Below, one piece after another: positions 17,884 through 27,526 of a stretch of DNA of 64,000 bases; the first letter of the stretch is position 1, and every line of letters starts with the position of its first letter. The DNA comes from Paenibacillus oleatilyticus (lineage in GTDB: Bacteria; Bacillota; Bacilli; Paenibacillales; NBRC-103111), in NCBI RefSeq assembly GCF_018998565.1, contig NZ_JAHNZO010000019.1, positions 84,808 to 148,807 of the forward strand. The letters are read 5' to 3'. The notes under the pieces are model-generated. The model was given only the letters and a program-made list of their open reading frames with translations, ran no database searches and was not told the origin of the DNA. Made by a program: the position numbers and the translations under genes.

Positions 17884-19644
17884 ATGAAACGGTGGCTGTC
17901 GAAGTCGCTCAAACACAAGCTGTCCCTGCTGCTGCTGATTGCGATTGTCCTGCCGCTGCTCGCCACGGGAGCGGTTTCGTACAATATAGCGACCTCCGCC
18001 ACAGAGGAGAAGGCGAAGCAATCGGGCATGAACACGCTGCGTCAAATCGCGGACAAGCTGGAGTTCGTTATACAGGACGTCGAGAACATGTCCCTGTTCA
18101 TTATCGGCCAGCGGGAGGTTCAGGCGTATCTGGACAACGACCGGGAGGACGTGGCCCGCTATACGCTGAACGTCGGCTTTTTGACCAATCTGGCCTTTTC
18201 CAAAAAATACATTTCCAACATCACGATCAATTCGGCCAACGGCTATCCGCCGCTATCGAACACGACGGTGCTTTATTCGGGCCTGCCGGACGTGCTCCGC
18301 AAAAATGAGGAAATTTACCGCAGCAGCACCAAGTGGTGGACTCCGCTGTACGAGAATCAGACGACGGAAGGGCTGAAGAAGGTCGTCTCCCTTGTTCGTC
18401 CGATCCGCAACGTGAACAACTTCAAGCCGCTCGGCGAGCTGTCCATCAGCTTGGACGAAGCCGAGATTGCCCGTTATTTGCAGGAATCCGGCTGGGAAGC
18501 CAAAGGGTTCATCCTGCTGCTGGACGCGAACAACCGGATTTTGTCCGGCGGAGAGTCCGCGTGGCTGAACCGTCCGGTCAGCGAGCTGTTCCCGGATATC
18601 GGGCCGATGGCGGAGGCGAGCGGCGTGCTCAATTACGGCCAAGGCGACGGGCAGAAAACGATTTTGTACTATACGCTCCCGAGCCTGAACTGGAAGCTGG
18701 TCGGCTTCATCCCGACCCAAATCTATACGGCGCAGAACGTCTATGTGCTGACGGTTACCGCGGTAGCGGTCGGCATCTCGCTGCTGCTGGCCGCCGGACT
18801 GGTGCTATATTTCATCCAGTGGGTGACGCGGCCGCTGACCCGGATGACGCAGACGATGAAAGACATCAACCCGGACGAGCCGATCCCGACGTACGAGGTG
18901 AAAAGCAGCGACGAGGTCGGCCTGTTGCTGCACAGCTACAACAAGCTCAGCGACCGGATTCAGCGGCTGAAGGAGCAGGTGCAGCTGAACGAGGCGAAGA
19001 AAAAGGAAGCCGACATCCTTGCGCTTCAGGCGCAGATCAATCCGCACTTTTTGTACAATACGCTATCCTCGATCCATTGGATGGCCTTGATGAATCAGGA
19101 CCGGCAGATCGCCGAGATGATCGGGGCGCTTAGCGATTTTCTCCGGTTCAGCCTGAACAAGGGCGAGGAGTTTTGTCCCGTGCAGCAGGAGATTGCGCAT
19201 GCGCAGAACTATGCGTACGTGCAGTCGATCCGCTTTCCCGGCCAATTCGAGATGGAGGTATATATCGATCCGGCCATGCTCCAGACGCCGATGCTCAAGC
19301 TGCTGCTCCAGCCGCTGATCGAGAACAGTCTAATCCACGGCATTCAGAAAAAGCAGGAGCCCGGCTTCGTGTATGTTCACGGCGAGCTGAGCGGCGCGCG
19401 GATGAAGTTTGTCGTGGAGGATACGGGCATCGGCATCGAAGCGGACAAGCTGCGCGAAATTCGCCGGCAGCTTGCTTGGACGGGGAACGGCGCGCCGGCG
19501 GCCAAAACGAGCTATGGCTTGCGCAACGTGCACCAGCGCCTGCTGCTGCATTACGGCAGCGAAGCGGGGCTGACGATCGACAGCGAGCCGGGCAAAGGCA
19601 CCCGCGTTTCTTTTAGCATTCCGGTATTGGAGGAGCCCGCATGA
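17884..19644 (+). CDS. Sensor histidine kinase, YesM family
   Basis: A 586-residue kinase with two membrane segments (about 13-33 and 278-300) enclosing an extracytoplasmic Cache-like sensor. A HAMP linker (about 300-355), the His_kinase (LytS/YesM) domain with phospho-acceptor His388 in QINPHFLYN and a HATPase domain with PLIENSLIHG and DTGIGI follow. It probably senses an external sugar or its binding protein. It overlaps the response regulator by four bases (ATGA), so the two are translationally coupled. A sugar ABC importer follows, the usual YesMN arrangement. Confidence 0.94.
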   Translation: MKRWLSKSLKHKLSLLLLIAIVLPLLATGAVSYNIATSATEEKAKQSGMNTLRQIADKLEFVIQDVENMSLFIIGQREVQAYLDNDREDVARYTLNVGFLTNLAFSKKYISNITINSANGYPPLSNTTVLYSGLPDVLRKNEEIYRSSTKWWTPLYENQTTEGLKKVVSLVRPIRNVNNFKPLGELSISLDEAEIARYLQESGWEAKGFILLLDANNRILSGGESAWLNRPVSELFPDIGPMAEASGVLNYGQGDGQKTILYYTLPSLNWKLVGFIPTQIYTAQNVYVLTVTAVAVGISLLLAAGLVLYFIQWVTRPLTRMTQTMKDINPDEPIPTYEVKSSDEVGLLLHSYNKLSDRIQRLKEQVQLNEAKKKEADILALQAQINPHFLYNTLSSIHWMALMNQDRQIAEMIGALSDFLRFSLNKGEEFCPVQQEIAHAQNYAYVQSIRFPGQFEMEVYIDPAMLQTPMLKLLLQPLIENSLIHGIQKKQEPGFVYVHGELSGARMKFVVEDTGIGIEADKLREIRRQLAWTGNGAPAAKTSYGLRNVHQRLLLHYGSEAGLTIDSEPGKGTRVSFSIPVLEEPA

Positions 19645-21176
19645 AAATTTTAATCGTAGACGACGAAGTGATCATAAGGAACGGTCTGTGTACCGTCATC
19701 GACTGGAAGGAGCTTGGCTTGACGCTGCTTCCTCCGGCTTCGTCCGCCGAGGAGGCGCTGGCGCGCATCCCGGTGGAGAAGCCGAATATTTTGCTGACGG
19801 ACATCCGCATGCAGGGAATGGACGGCATTCAGCTCGCGCATGAGGTGAAGCGGCTGCTCCCGGACACGGAAACCGTCATTCTGACGGGCTACGACGATTT
19901 TACGTACGCCCAGCAGGCGCTGCGCGAAGGAGTCACCGACTATCTGCTTAAGACAAGCCGCCCCGAGGAAATTATTAAAGCGGCGATGAAGGCGAAGCAG
20001 CGCATCATGGACAAGTGGGAGAATGCCAAGCAGGAAACGATGCAAACGGCGGCGCTGCGCAGCCAACTGCTGGACCGGCTGCTGATTCAGGGCGACGAGT
20101 CGTCCCTGGCGCCGGTGCAGGCCTGGTTCCGCAAAAACGGCGTGCAGCCGGACGAATCGTCCCTGGCGCCGATGCGGGTGCTGCTGCTCGCGGCCACGGG
20201 CTGGGGGGACGGAGCGCTGGCCGCTCTTCTGCTCGGCGCAGCCGAAAATATGCTCTACGAGCTGCTTCCGGCGGTGACGATGGTGAAGGCCGACCGCATC
20301 GTGCTCGTCCTGCGAGAGGAAGCCCGCGTATCGGACTGCGGCGGCTTGGAGCGGGCCATTGATCGGGTGCGGCAGACGCTGAAATGCACGGTGTTTGCGG
20401 CGCTCGGCCGTTCCGTTGCTTCGTACGGCGAGCTGCAGGCCTCTTACCGGGAAGCCGGGACGGTATTTGCGTACCGCGGACTCCTCGGGACCGAGGGGCT
20501 ATACACGTCCGCGGATATCGCGGACCGCTGTGGCGGCCGGACCGTCTGCTCCCAGAAGGAGGAGTCGGAGCTGGCGGCCATTCTGATGAGCAACAACGGA
20601 GCCGACCTGCGGCATTGGGTGAACCGGAAGGTGCGGGAGCAGCTCGAAGATCCGGCGGCCACGCCGTCTTCGGTGCAGGCGTTTCTGCAATCGATGGTCA
20701 TTGCCGGCCACCGCTGGCTGGAGCGGTCGCAGGGCGGCGGGAAGCCTGAGGCAGCCCTCCATACGTTCGAGGTCGATTCGCGCGCCGAGGACGAAGTGTT
20801 CAAGCTGCTGTCTTCGGTGATGGCGGCGTTCCACGAGGCGATTGCTGACAAGCCCTATGCGTATATTCAAAAATCGATCGCCTACATCAAGGAGCATCTG
20901 GATCAAAACTTGTCTCTGCAGCAAGTGGCCAAATTCGTTCACTTGAACCCGAACCACTTCAGCGAAGTGTTCAAGCGGGAGACGGGACTGAACTATATCG
21001 AATTCGTCACGCGGGAGCGGATGCGGCGGGCTGCGGAGATTTTGCAGGAGTCGCAGGCGAAAATCAGCGAAGTGGCGAGCAGGGTTGGCTACGAGGACAT
21101 CAAATATTTCAGCCAGCAGTTCAAAAAGCATACCGGACGGACGCCGACGGAATTCAGGCAGTCGGTCAAAGACTGA
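19641..21176 (+). CDS. AraC-type response regulator, YesN family
   Basis: A 511-residue protein. The receiver domain (1-120) has the acidic pair Asp7-Asp8, the phospho-acceptor Asp54 in LLTDIRMQ and a conserved Lys in DYLLK. A long linker follows, then a C-terminal AraC double helix-turn-helix (about 410-508) with LQQVAKFVHLNPNHFSEVFK and the ISEVASRVGYEDIKYFSQQFKK signature. It should activate the carbohydrate operon that starts 100 bases downstream. GGAGGAG sits before the ATG inside the kinase gene. Confidence 0.95.
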   Translation: MKILIVDDEVIIRNGLCTVIDWKELGLTLLPPASSAEEALARIPVEKPNILLTDIRMQGMDGIQLAHEVKRLLPDTETVILTGYDDFTYAQQALREGVTDYLLKTSRPEEIIKAAMKAKQRIMDKWENAKQETMQTAALRSQLLDRLLIQGDESSLAPVQAWFRKNGVQPDESSLAPMRVLLLAATGWGDGALAALLLGAAENMLYELLPAVTMVKADRIVLVLREEARVSDCGGLERAIDRVRQTLKCTVFAALGRSVASYGELQASYREAGTVFAYRGLLGTEGLYTSADIADRCGGRTVCSQKEESELAAILMSNNGADLRHWVNRKVREQLEDPAATPSSVQAFLQSMVIAGHRWLERSQGGGKPEAALHTFEVDSRAEDEVFKLLSSVMAAFHEAIADKPYAYIQKSIAYIKEHLDQNLSLQQVAKFVHLNPNHFSEVFKRETGLNYIEFVTRERMRRAAEILQESQAKISEVASRVGYEDIKYFSQQFKKHTGRTPTEFRQSVKD

Positions 21177-21275
21177 ATTTTTTCCACCCTAAGGCCGAAA
21201 TCTCTCCCGTTACGTATCCCGGGGATTGTCCTCTATACTGAAGCAGTACACACATACACAAGGAGGGTTCGTAAG

Positions 21276-22616
21276 ATGAACAAAGCGGCTACAACGGGAG
21301 TCCTGTTGACCCTCTCGCTTTCGCTCCTCGCCGGCTGCGGCTCGGGTGGAGACCAAGCGGGAACAGGCGGCAGCGCGGGCGGAGACAAAGGAAAAGCGTC
21401 CGATAAAGTAAAGCTTTCGCTCTGGCATAATTTCACCGGCGACGATCTGCGCGCCAAAACGATGCGGGGGATCATGGAGCAGTACAAGAAGGATCACCCG
21501 AACGTGGAACTGGATATCCAGGGCATTCCGCCCGATGGTTACAGAGCTCGTTTGAAAACGGTTGCGGCGGCGAACGAAATGCCCGACTTGTTTGTGATGT
21601 GGCCGGGCGTCATGACCAAAGAATTCGCCGGAGGCGATCTGCTTCAGCCGATCAACCCGCTGCTGGACAGCAAAGCGGATTGGAAGAACGGCTTCCTGCC
21701 GGGCTCCTTCGACGACTTCACGCTGAACGGCAACATTTATGCCGCTCCGATGGGGCTGTCGCCGACGTCGATTTTATACTACAACAAAGCGATGTTCGAT
21801 AAACATAATGTCAAGCCGCCGAAAACGTGGGACGACATGATGAGCTTGGTCGAAACGTTCAAGAAAGAAAAAATAACGCCGATCGCGCTCGGTAACAAAG
21901 CGGCGTGGCTGGCCCAGTCCAGTATTTTGAGCTCCTTGGCCGACCGCGTGACGGGAACGGAATGGTTCCTGAACGCAGCCGAGCAAAAAGGCGCGAAGTT
22001 CACCGATCCGGAATTCGTGCAGGCATTGACATACTTGCAGCAGCTCGGCAAAGCCGGCGCGTTCCAGGACGGCTTCAACAGTATCGATAACACGCAGATG
22101 GAGCAAATGTTCGCGCAAGGCAAAGCGGCGATGATGATCGACGGCGGCTGGGCGCTGACGAACCTTGCAGCCAATGCGTCCAAAGAAGTGCTGGACGGCA
22201 TGGACGTGACGGTGCTGCCTTCCGTTCCGAACGGCAAAGGCGACCCTAACTCGATTGCCGGCGTCGTCGGAACCGGTCTCGGCATGAGCAAGAAGACGTC
22301 CGGCGCAAGCAAAGAAGCGGCGTATGAGCTGATCTACGCCATGTCCGGCCCGGCAGCGCAGAAAGCGACGCTGGAAAGCAACCAGCTCGTCAGCTACAAG
22401 GTTGATCTCGACACAAGCAAGGTGTCCTCGCTGTTCGCCAAAGTCCACAACATGGTAGGCACCGTGAAACGGACGCCGGTCTATGACGGACGTCTGAGCT
22501 CGGCCGCAGCCGATGTCGTGAACAACGGCCTGCAGGAACTGCTCATGGGCGCCAAGCCTGAAGACATAGCGAAGAAAATTCAAGACGCGCAAGCCAAATC
22601 GGTCGGCGCGAAATAA
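21276..22616 (+). CDS. Sugar ABC transporter substrate-binding lipoprotein
   Basis: This 446-residue family-1 extracellular solute-binding protein has a lipobox LLAGC (about residues 16-20) and a Gly/Ser-rich linker. The mature domain begins KVKLSLWHNFTGDD, and YNKAMFDKHNVKPPKTWDDM is typical of oligosaccharide binders. It delivers a carbohydrate to the two permeases just downstream. AAGGAGGG precedes ATG 21276. A TATACT -10 lies at 21234-21239. The ligand is unknown. Confidence 0.94.
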   Translation: MNKAATTGVLLTLSLSLLAGCGSGGDQAGTGGSAGGDKGKASDKVKLSLWHNFTGDDLRAKTMRGIMEQYKKDHPNVELDIQGIPPDGYRARLKTVAAANEMPDLFVMWPGVMTKEFAGGDLLQPINPLLDSKADWKNGFLPGSFDDFTLNGNIYAAPMGLSPTSILYYNKAMFDKHNVKPPKTWDDMMSLVETFKKEKITPIALGNKAAWLAQSSILSSLADRVTGTEWFLNAAEQKGAKFTDPEFVQALTYLQQLGKAGAFQDGFNSIDNTQMEQMFAQGKAAMMIDGGWALTNLAANASKEVLDGMDVTVLPSVPNGKGDPNSIAGVVGTGLGMSKKTSGASKEAAYELIYAMSGPAAQKATLESNQLVSYKVDLDTSKVSSLFAKVHNMVGTVKRTPVYDGRLSSAAADVVNNGLQELLMGAKPEDIAKKIQDAQAKSVGAK

Positions 22617-22684
22617 GATGGGCCGCGCGATTCCAGCTCTTCACCGGGGCTGGAATCGCCAGTTCCGGAAGAAGGAGGGGTTCC

Positions 22685-23560
22685 ATGACGGCAGCGGCAC
22701 GTATTCGAGGGTTTATTGCGATAGGTCTTCTCCCGGCCACGCTGATTTTCGTCTTTTTCGCGATTATACCGATTTTCTGGTCTGCGTATTACGGCTTTTT
22801 CGATTGGAAAGGGATCGGGGCTGCGAAGTTCATCGGCTTCGACAACTACGTGGAAGTAATCCGCGACCCGATATTCTGGCTTTCGTTTAAAAACAACATG
22901 CTGATCGTCGCCGCTTCGGTGTTCGGTCAAATTCCGATCGCGCTTATTCTGGCGCTTGTGCTCACAAGCAGCTCGCTCTTTCAGCGGATGATCCGCGCTT
23001 CGGTGTTTATGCCGATGGTGCTTTCCTCGGTCGTTGTGGGGATCATTTGGAGCTACATTTACCACCCGCAAATCGGCATTTTGAACTTCCTGCTCGACGC
23101 CCTCGGCCTCGAATCCTGGAAGATGCAGTGGTTATCCGATCCGAAAATATCCATGTATATGCTCATGATCCCGATTATCTGGAACTACATCGGGCCGTAC
23201 ATGATTATGTTTATCGCCGCGCTGCAAAATATTTCCCCGGAAATTGACGACGCTTCGCGAATCGACGGTGTCGGTCCGGTCCGGAAATTGTTCTCGATCA
23301 CCCTGCCGATGATTTGGGATACGATCAAGGTTGCCGTCGTGCTCTGCATCTCGGGCAGCTTGAAGGCATTCGACCTGATCTACGTCATGACCAACGGAGG
23401 ACCGGCGCACTCGACCGAGCTGCTCGCTTCGTATATGTACAACAACACGTTCAACGTCTTCCGCTTCGGCTACGGCAGCGCCGTCTCGACCGCGATCATT
23501 ATTCTCAGCCTGCTGTTGATTCTGGGAAGCCAATACCTCATGAAACGCAATTACCGATAA
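22685..23560 (+). CDS. Carbohydrate ABC transporter permease (MalF/UgpA type)
   Basis: A 291-residue inner-membrane protein with six predicted hydrophobic spans. The EAA loop reads EIDDASRIDGVGPVRKLFSI. The opening LPATLIFVFFAIIPIFWSAYYGFFDW is family-typical. It pairs with the MalG-type permease 19 bases downstream. No ATPase gene is in the operon, so a shared MsmX/UgpC-like ATPase encoded elsewhere is expected. Confidence 0.94.
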   Translation: MTAAARIRGFIAIGLLPATLIFVFFAIIPIFWSAYYGFFDWKGIGAAKFIGFDNYVEVIRDPIFWLSFKNNMLIVAASVFGQIPIALILALVLTSSSLFQRMIRASVFMPMVLSSVVVGIIWSYIYHPQIGILNFLLDALGLESWKMQWLSDPKISMYMLMIPIIWNYIGPYMIMFIAALQNISPEIDDASRIDGVGPVRKLFSITLPMIWDTIKVAVVLCISGSLKAFDLIYVMTNGGPAHSTELLASYMYNNTFNVFRFGYGSAVSTAIIILSLLLILGSQYLMKRNYR

Positions 23561-23579
23561 TGGAAAGGAGGGACCCGTC

Positions 23580-24449
23580 ATGGAACAAGCTTTGTCAGTA
23601 AAAACGGGAAGCGCCACGGGCAAAGTCGGGGCAAAATGGAGCCGCGGGCTTATCAACGTCCTGCTCACGCTTTACGCCCTTGTTACGCTTTATCCTCTGT
23701 TCTGGTTGTTCGTCAGCGCTTTTAAAACGAACGAAGAGTTTCATTCCAAGCCGTTCTCCTTGCCGGAGGTATGGCAGTGGGACAACTTCGCGCGGGCTTG
23801 GGAAGTATCGGCGATGGGAACGTCGCTTGTCAATTCGACCATCGTTACCGTCTTGTCGCTGATTATGACACTGGTGCTCGGAGCGCTGGCGGCTTACGTG
23901 CTGGCACGGTTTGATTTTAAACTGAAGCCTTTGTTCATGGGCTTGTTCTTGCTCGGCATGCTTATTCCGATTCACAGCACGCTCGTGCCGCTCTTCGTCT
24001 TGATGAAAAAAGTCGGGCTGCTCGATACGTACGCGGCGCTCGTGTTCCCTTATACGGCGTTTGAGCTGCCGCTGGCGATCTTCGTCGTTGCAGCGTACTT
24101 GACTGCGATTCCGAAAGAGATCGAAGAAGCCGCGCTGATCGACGGCACGGGGTATTGGGGCATCTTCTTCCGCATGATGCTGCCGCTCAGCCTGCCGGCC
24201 TTGTCGACCATAGCGATTCTTGGCTTTTTGCGGTTCTGGAACGATTTCGCGTTCGCGCTCGTCTTTATCAGCAAGCCCGCTTTAAAAACGATTCCGCTCA
24301 GCTTGTCCGTCTTTGCCACCGGGTATGCGACCGACTACAAGCTGACGATGGCTGCGATGTCGATCGCGGTGCTGCCGACCATTATCGTCTACCTGCTGTT
24401 CCAGGAACAGATTATGAAAGGGATGACGGCCGGGGCGGTCAAGGGATAA
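23580..24449 (+). CDS. Carbohydrate ABC transporter permease (MalG/UgpE type)
   Basis: A 289-residue partner permease with six spans. The EAA motif is EIEEAALIDGTGYWGIFFRM, and the C-terminus (FQEQIMKGMTAGAVKG) is the MalG-class hallmark. AAAGGAGGG precedes ATG 23580. With the binding protein and MalF-type gene it makes a complete importer apart from the ATPase. Confidence 0.94.
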   Translation: MEQALSVKTGSATGKVGAKWSRGLINVLLTLYALVTLYPLFWLFVSAFKTNEEFHSKPFSLPEVWQWDNFARAWEVSAMGTSLVNSTIVTVLSLIMTLVLGALAAYVLARFDFKLKPLFMGLFLLGMLIPIHSTLVPLFVLMKKVGLLDTYAALVFPYTAFELPLAIFVVAAYLTAIPKEIEEAALIDGTGYWGIFFRMMLPLSLPALSTIAILGFLRFWNDFAFALVFISKPALKTIPLSLSVFATGYATDYKLTMAAMSIAVLPTIIVYLLFQEQIMKGMTAGAVKG

Positions 24450-24480
24450 ATTGATCTCATGCGGGGAGAAATATTTGTAA

Positions 24481-24509
24481 TTCACAGACTTGGACAAATG
24501 TGGTAGTAT
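24481..24509 (+). promoter_or_regulatory. Candidate internal promoter before the oxidoreductase gene
   Basis: TTCACA (24481-24486) and TAGTAT (24504-24509) are spaced by 17 bases. The 84-base gap after the permease gene is wider than the others in the operon. Confidence 0.4.
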
Positions 24510-24533
24510 CCGGGTGGAGAGAGGGGGATCAGC

Positions 24534-25592
24534 ATGGCTGGTTTGAAAGTAGCAGTGATTGGCGCAGGCTCGATTTCGGAAATGCATTTAACTTCGTATC
24601 AAAATCATCCCGAGGCAGAGCTCGTCGCCGTCTGCGACCTGGTGGAAGAACGGGCGCGGCAGGCCGCCGACAAGTTCGGCGCGAAAAAGGTGTACACCGA
24701 TTACCGCGAGCTTCTGGCGGACCCGGAAGTGGAAGCGGTCAGCATCTGCACCTGGAACAACTCTCATGGCGAGATCAGCATCGCGGCGCTCGAAGCGGGC
24801 AAGCATGTACTGTGTGAAAAGCCGCTGTGCACGACCGTCGATAAGGCGCTCGAGGTGGAAGCGGCGGTTCGCCGGAGCGGCAAGCTGCTGCAGGTCGGCT
24901 TCGTGCGCCGGTACGGGACGAACACCAAGGTGCTGAAAAAATTCATCGACGCGGGCGAGCTCGGCGAGATCTATTACGCGAAAGCGTCCTATCTGCGCCG
25001 CCTCGGCAATCCGGGCGGCTGGTTCTCGGACATCGAGCGTTCGGGCGGCGGACCGCTGCTCGACATCGGCGTGCATGTGATTGATCTATGCTGGTACTTG
25101 ATGGGCCGTCCGAAAGTGAAATCGGTGACGGGCAATACGTACAAGAAGCTCGGCAACCGCTCGAACGTGCAAAACTTGAGCTATTATCAGGCCGCGGACT
25201 TCGACGCTTCCAAAAACACCGTTGAGGATATGGCGAACGCGTTGATCCGCTTCGAGAACGGCGCTTCGCTGATGGTGGACGTCAGCTTTACGCTGCATGC
25301 GAAGAGCAACGAGGTGGCCGTGAAAATATTCGGCGAGCGGGGCGGCGCGGAGGTCGAGCCCGACTTTACGATCGTCACGGAAAAGCACGATACGATTTTG
25401 AACGTGACACCGCAGATCGACAATTCGAGCTTTGATTTTATGGCAGGCTTCCAGAACGAAATCAATACCTTCGTCGACTGCTGTCTCGGACGGGCCGAAC
25501 TGATCAGTCCGGTCGAAGACGGCGTAGAGCTGACCAAGATTATCTCCGGCATCTACGAGTCGAGCGAAAAAGGCATCGAAATTCAATTCTAA
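24534..25592 (+). CDS. Gfo/Idh/MocA family NAD(P)-dependent oxidoreductase
   Basis: A 352-residue protein with an N-terminal Rossmann fold (VAVIGAGSISEMHL) and the family motif HVLCEKPLCTTVDKA. The central GGGPLLDIGVHVIDL carries the catalytic Asp-x3-His. These enzymes oxidise or reduce sugar and inositol hydroxyls. Set after a sugar importer and before two sugar-isomerase-like genes, it is probably the first catabolic step. The substrate is unknown. Confidence 0.93.
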   Translation: MAGLKVAVIGAGSISEMHLTSYQNHPEAELVAVCDLVEERARQAADKFGAKKVYTDYRELLADPEVEAVSICTWNNSHGEISIAALEAGKHVLCEKPLCTTVDKALEVEAAVRRSGKLLQVGFVRRYGTNTKVLKKFIDAGELGEIYYAKASYLRRLGNPGGWFSDIERSGGGPLLDIGVHVIDLCWYLMGRPKVKSVTGNTYKKLGNRSNVQNLSYYQAADFDASKNTVEDMANALIRFENGASLMVDVSFTLHAKSNEVAVKIFGERGGAEVEPDFTIVTEKHDTILNVTPQIDNSSFDFMAGFQNEINTFVDCCLGRAELISPVEDGVELTKIISGIYESSEKGIEIQF

Positions 25593-25596
25593 AACC

Positions 25597-25664
25597 AAGT
25601 CCGGTGAACGGCGCGCTGCGCGGGTGGAAGAAGGTCCGCCGGCTCTGCCTCGTTCACCGGACTT
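25597..25664 (+). repeat. Intercistronic inverted repeat
   Basis: AAGTCCGGTGAAC (25597-25609) and GTTCACCGGACTT (25652-25664) are perfectly complementary over 13 bases with a 42-base loop. No T run follows. It may act as an mRNA stabiliser or processing hairpin between the oxidoreductase and isomerase genes. Confidence 0.7.
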
Positions 25665-25686
25665 CTGAATATGGAGGAGAGCGGAG

Positions 25687-26562
25687 ATGAAATTGACGAA
25701 CAAAATCGGCGTGATCGTCGACAGCTTCGGAGTCGGGGTTCGCGAAGGGCTGCGCAAGGCGAAGGAGGTCGGCGCCGACGGCGTGCAGATTTACGCGGTT
25801 AGCGGCGAGATGGACCCGGCCGCGCTGACGGCGGAGGCAAGGCGCGAGCTGAAAGCATACATCGCTTCGCTGGGGCTCGAAATTTCCGCGCTCTGCGGCG
25901 ACCTGGGCGGGCACGGCTTTCAGGACGGCGCGGCCAACCCGGCAAAGGTCGAGAAGTCGAAGCGCATTCTCGATCTGGCGCTCGATCTCGGCACCAACAT
26001 CGTAACGACCCATATCGGCATCGTGCCCGAGGATACGAACGGCGAAGTATACCACAACATGCAGACGGCCTGCGAGGAGCTCGGACAGTATGCCAAGAGC
26101 TGCGGCGCTTATTTCGCCATCGAGACCGGCCCGGAGCGGTCCGCTCATTTGAAAAGCTTCTTGGATACGCTCAGTACGAACGGCGTCTCGGTGAACTTCG
26201 ATCCGGCAAATATGGTCATGGTCACGGGAGACGACCCGGTAGAGGGCGTGCGGCTGCTCAAAGATTATATCGTCCATACGCATGTGAAGGATGGCATCCG
26301 GTTCCGCGAGGTAGACCCGCGCGAAGTGTACGGCGCGCTCGGCTTCGAGCCGATGGATCATGGCAAAATCGCGCAGATGGTCACGTCCGGCGAGATTTTC
26401 AAGGAAGTGCCGCTCGGCGAAGGGAAGGTGCCGTTCGACGCTTATTTTGCTGCGCTACAGGAGATCGGTTATCAGGGCTATCTGACGATCGAGCGCGAAG
26501 TCGGCGTACAGCCGGAAGTCGACATCCGGCTTGCGGTCGATTTTATTCGCCGCTATAAATAA
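25687..26562 (+). CDS. Sugar phosphate isomerase/epimerase family (xylose-isomerase-like TIM barrel)
   Basis: A 291-residue AP-endonuclease-2-like TIM barrel. The glutamate and histidine metal ligands of the family appear in FAIETGPERS, VNFDPANM, VHTHVKDG and LTIEREVG. This class includes IolE, IolI and 3-keto-sugar epimerases and isomerases. It follows the Gfo/Idh oxidoreductase, a common pairing in which the ketone made by one is rearranged by the other. GGAGGAG precedes ATG 25687. Confidence 0.9.
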   Translation: MKLTNKIGVIVDSFGVGVREGLRKAKEVGADGVQIYAVSGEMDPAALTAEARRELKAYIASLGLEISALCGDLGGHGFQDGAANPAKVEKSKRILDLALDLGTNIVTTHIGIVPEDTNGEVYHNMQTACEELGQYAKSCGAYFAIETGPERSAHLKSFLDTLSTNGVSVNFDPANMVMVTGDDPVEGVRLLKDYIVHTHVKDGIRFREVDPREVYGALGFEPMDHGKIAQMVTSGEIFKEVPLGEGKVPFDAYFAALQEIGYQGYLTIEREVGVQPEVDIRLAVDFIRRYK

Positions 26563-26611
26563 CGAACGCGGACAATGGGAACCGGGGAATAACAGCGGAG
26601 GAGCGACGAGC

Positions 26612-27454
26612 ATGAAAATTGCGCTGAGCGTATGGAGCGTTCATTCTTATTTCAACAGCGGCGAGTGGTCGCATGCGGATTTGGCTGAATTTGTGGCCAA
26701 GGAGACGCAAGCGACAGGCATCGAGGTGCTGACGCGGTATTGGAAGCCGGAGGAGCTGGAAAGCTTCCGCGCCGCGCTCGACCGCCATCAATTGCAAGTA
26801 GCCGCAATCGGGGCGTCCAACAACTTCTCCTTTAGCGATCCGGCCAAACGCATGGAGCAGGTTCGCGAGATTACGGGCGCGGTCGATTTGGCCCGGACGT
26901 TGGGTACCCGCATCGTTCGCGTATTCGCCGGCGACGTTCCGCCGGACGGCAGCTCCTATGACGAGGTCAAAGGCTGGATCGTCGAAGGGCTGCGGGAAGC
27001 CGCCGCGTACGCTGCGGAGAAGGACGTTCTGCTGTGCCTGGAGAACCACGGCGTATTCGCCGGGAAGGCCGATCAGGTGCTCGGCATCTTGCAGGAAGTG
27101 AACTCGCCATTCCTGCGCAGCACGTTCGATACGGGCAACTTCCTGCTCGTGAACGAGCATCCGGGAGAAGCGCTGGAAACGCTGCATGCGCAAGTCGCCC
27201 ACGTACACTTCAAGGACTTCGTCCGCGTGGACGAACATTACGAAGGCCGTTCATATCAAGCCTTGTCCGGCGACCGATTTGCCGGGCGCATCGCCGGAGA
27301 AGGCAGCATCGATCTGAACAGCCTTATGACAAGGCTGCGTCAAGCGGCCTACGACGGCTGGCTGACAGTCGAGTACGAAGGCGACGACGAGCAAAAATCC
27401 GGCGCTACCCGTTCGGTCGCAAACCTGGACCGAATTTTATCTACTATTATATAA
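26612..27454 (+). CDS. Sugar phosphate isomerase/epimerase family, second copy
   Basis: A 280-residue TIM-barrel protein of the same superfamily, diverged from its neighbour. Ligand motifs are LCLENHGVF, STFDTGNF, VAHVHFKDF and LTVEYEGDD. ATG 26612 is chosen because GGAGGAG precedes it and the barrel begins directly (KIALSVWSVHSYF). It is the last gene of the carbohydrate operon. Its stop codon ends at the first base of the inverted repeat that bounds the structured element. Confidence 0.88.
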   Translation: MKIALSVWSVHSYFNSGEWSHADLAEFVAKETQATGIEVLTRYWKPEELESFRAALDRHQLQVAAIGASNNFSFSDPAKRMEQVREITGAVDLARTLGTRIVRVFAGDVPPDGSSYDEVKGWIVEGLREAAAYAAEKDVLLCLENHGVFAGKADQVLGILQEVNSPFLRSTFDTGNFLLVNEHPGEALETLHAQVAHVHFKDFVRVDEHYEGRSYQALSGDRFAGRIAGEGSIDLNSLMTRLRQAAYDGWLTVEYEGDDEQKSGATRSVANLDRILSTII

Positions 27455-27460
27455 ACGCAA

Positions 27461-27480
27461 AAAAGAGGGCGTTCACGCCC
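27461..27480 (-). terminator. Left outward-facing terminator of the element
   Basis: GGGCG-TTCA-CGCCC at 27467-27480 is followed by TCTTTTTT on the minus strand. Confidence 0.6.
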
Positions 27481-27526
27481 CAAGGTGTCTGGAATGTGGT
27501 CTAAACAAAAATAGAGATAATACATA

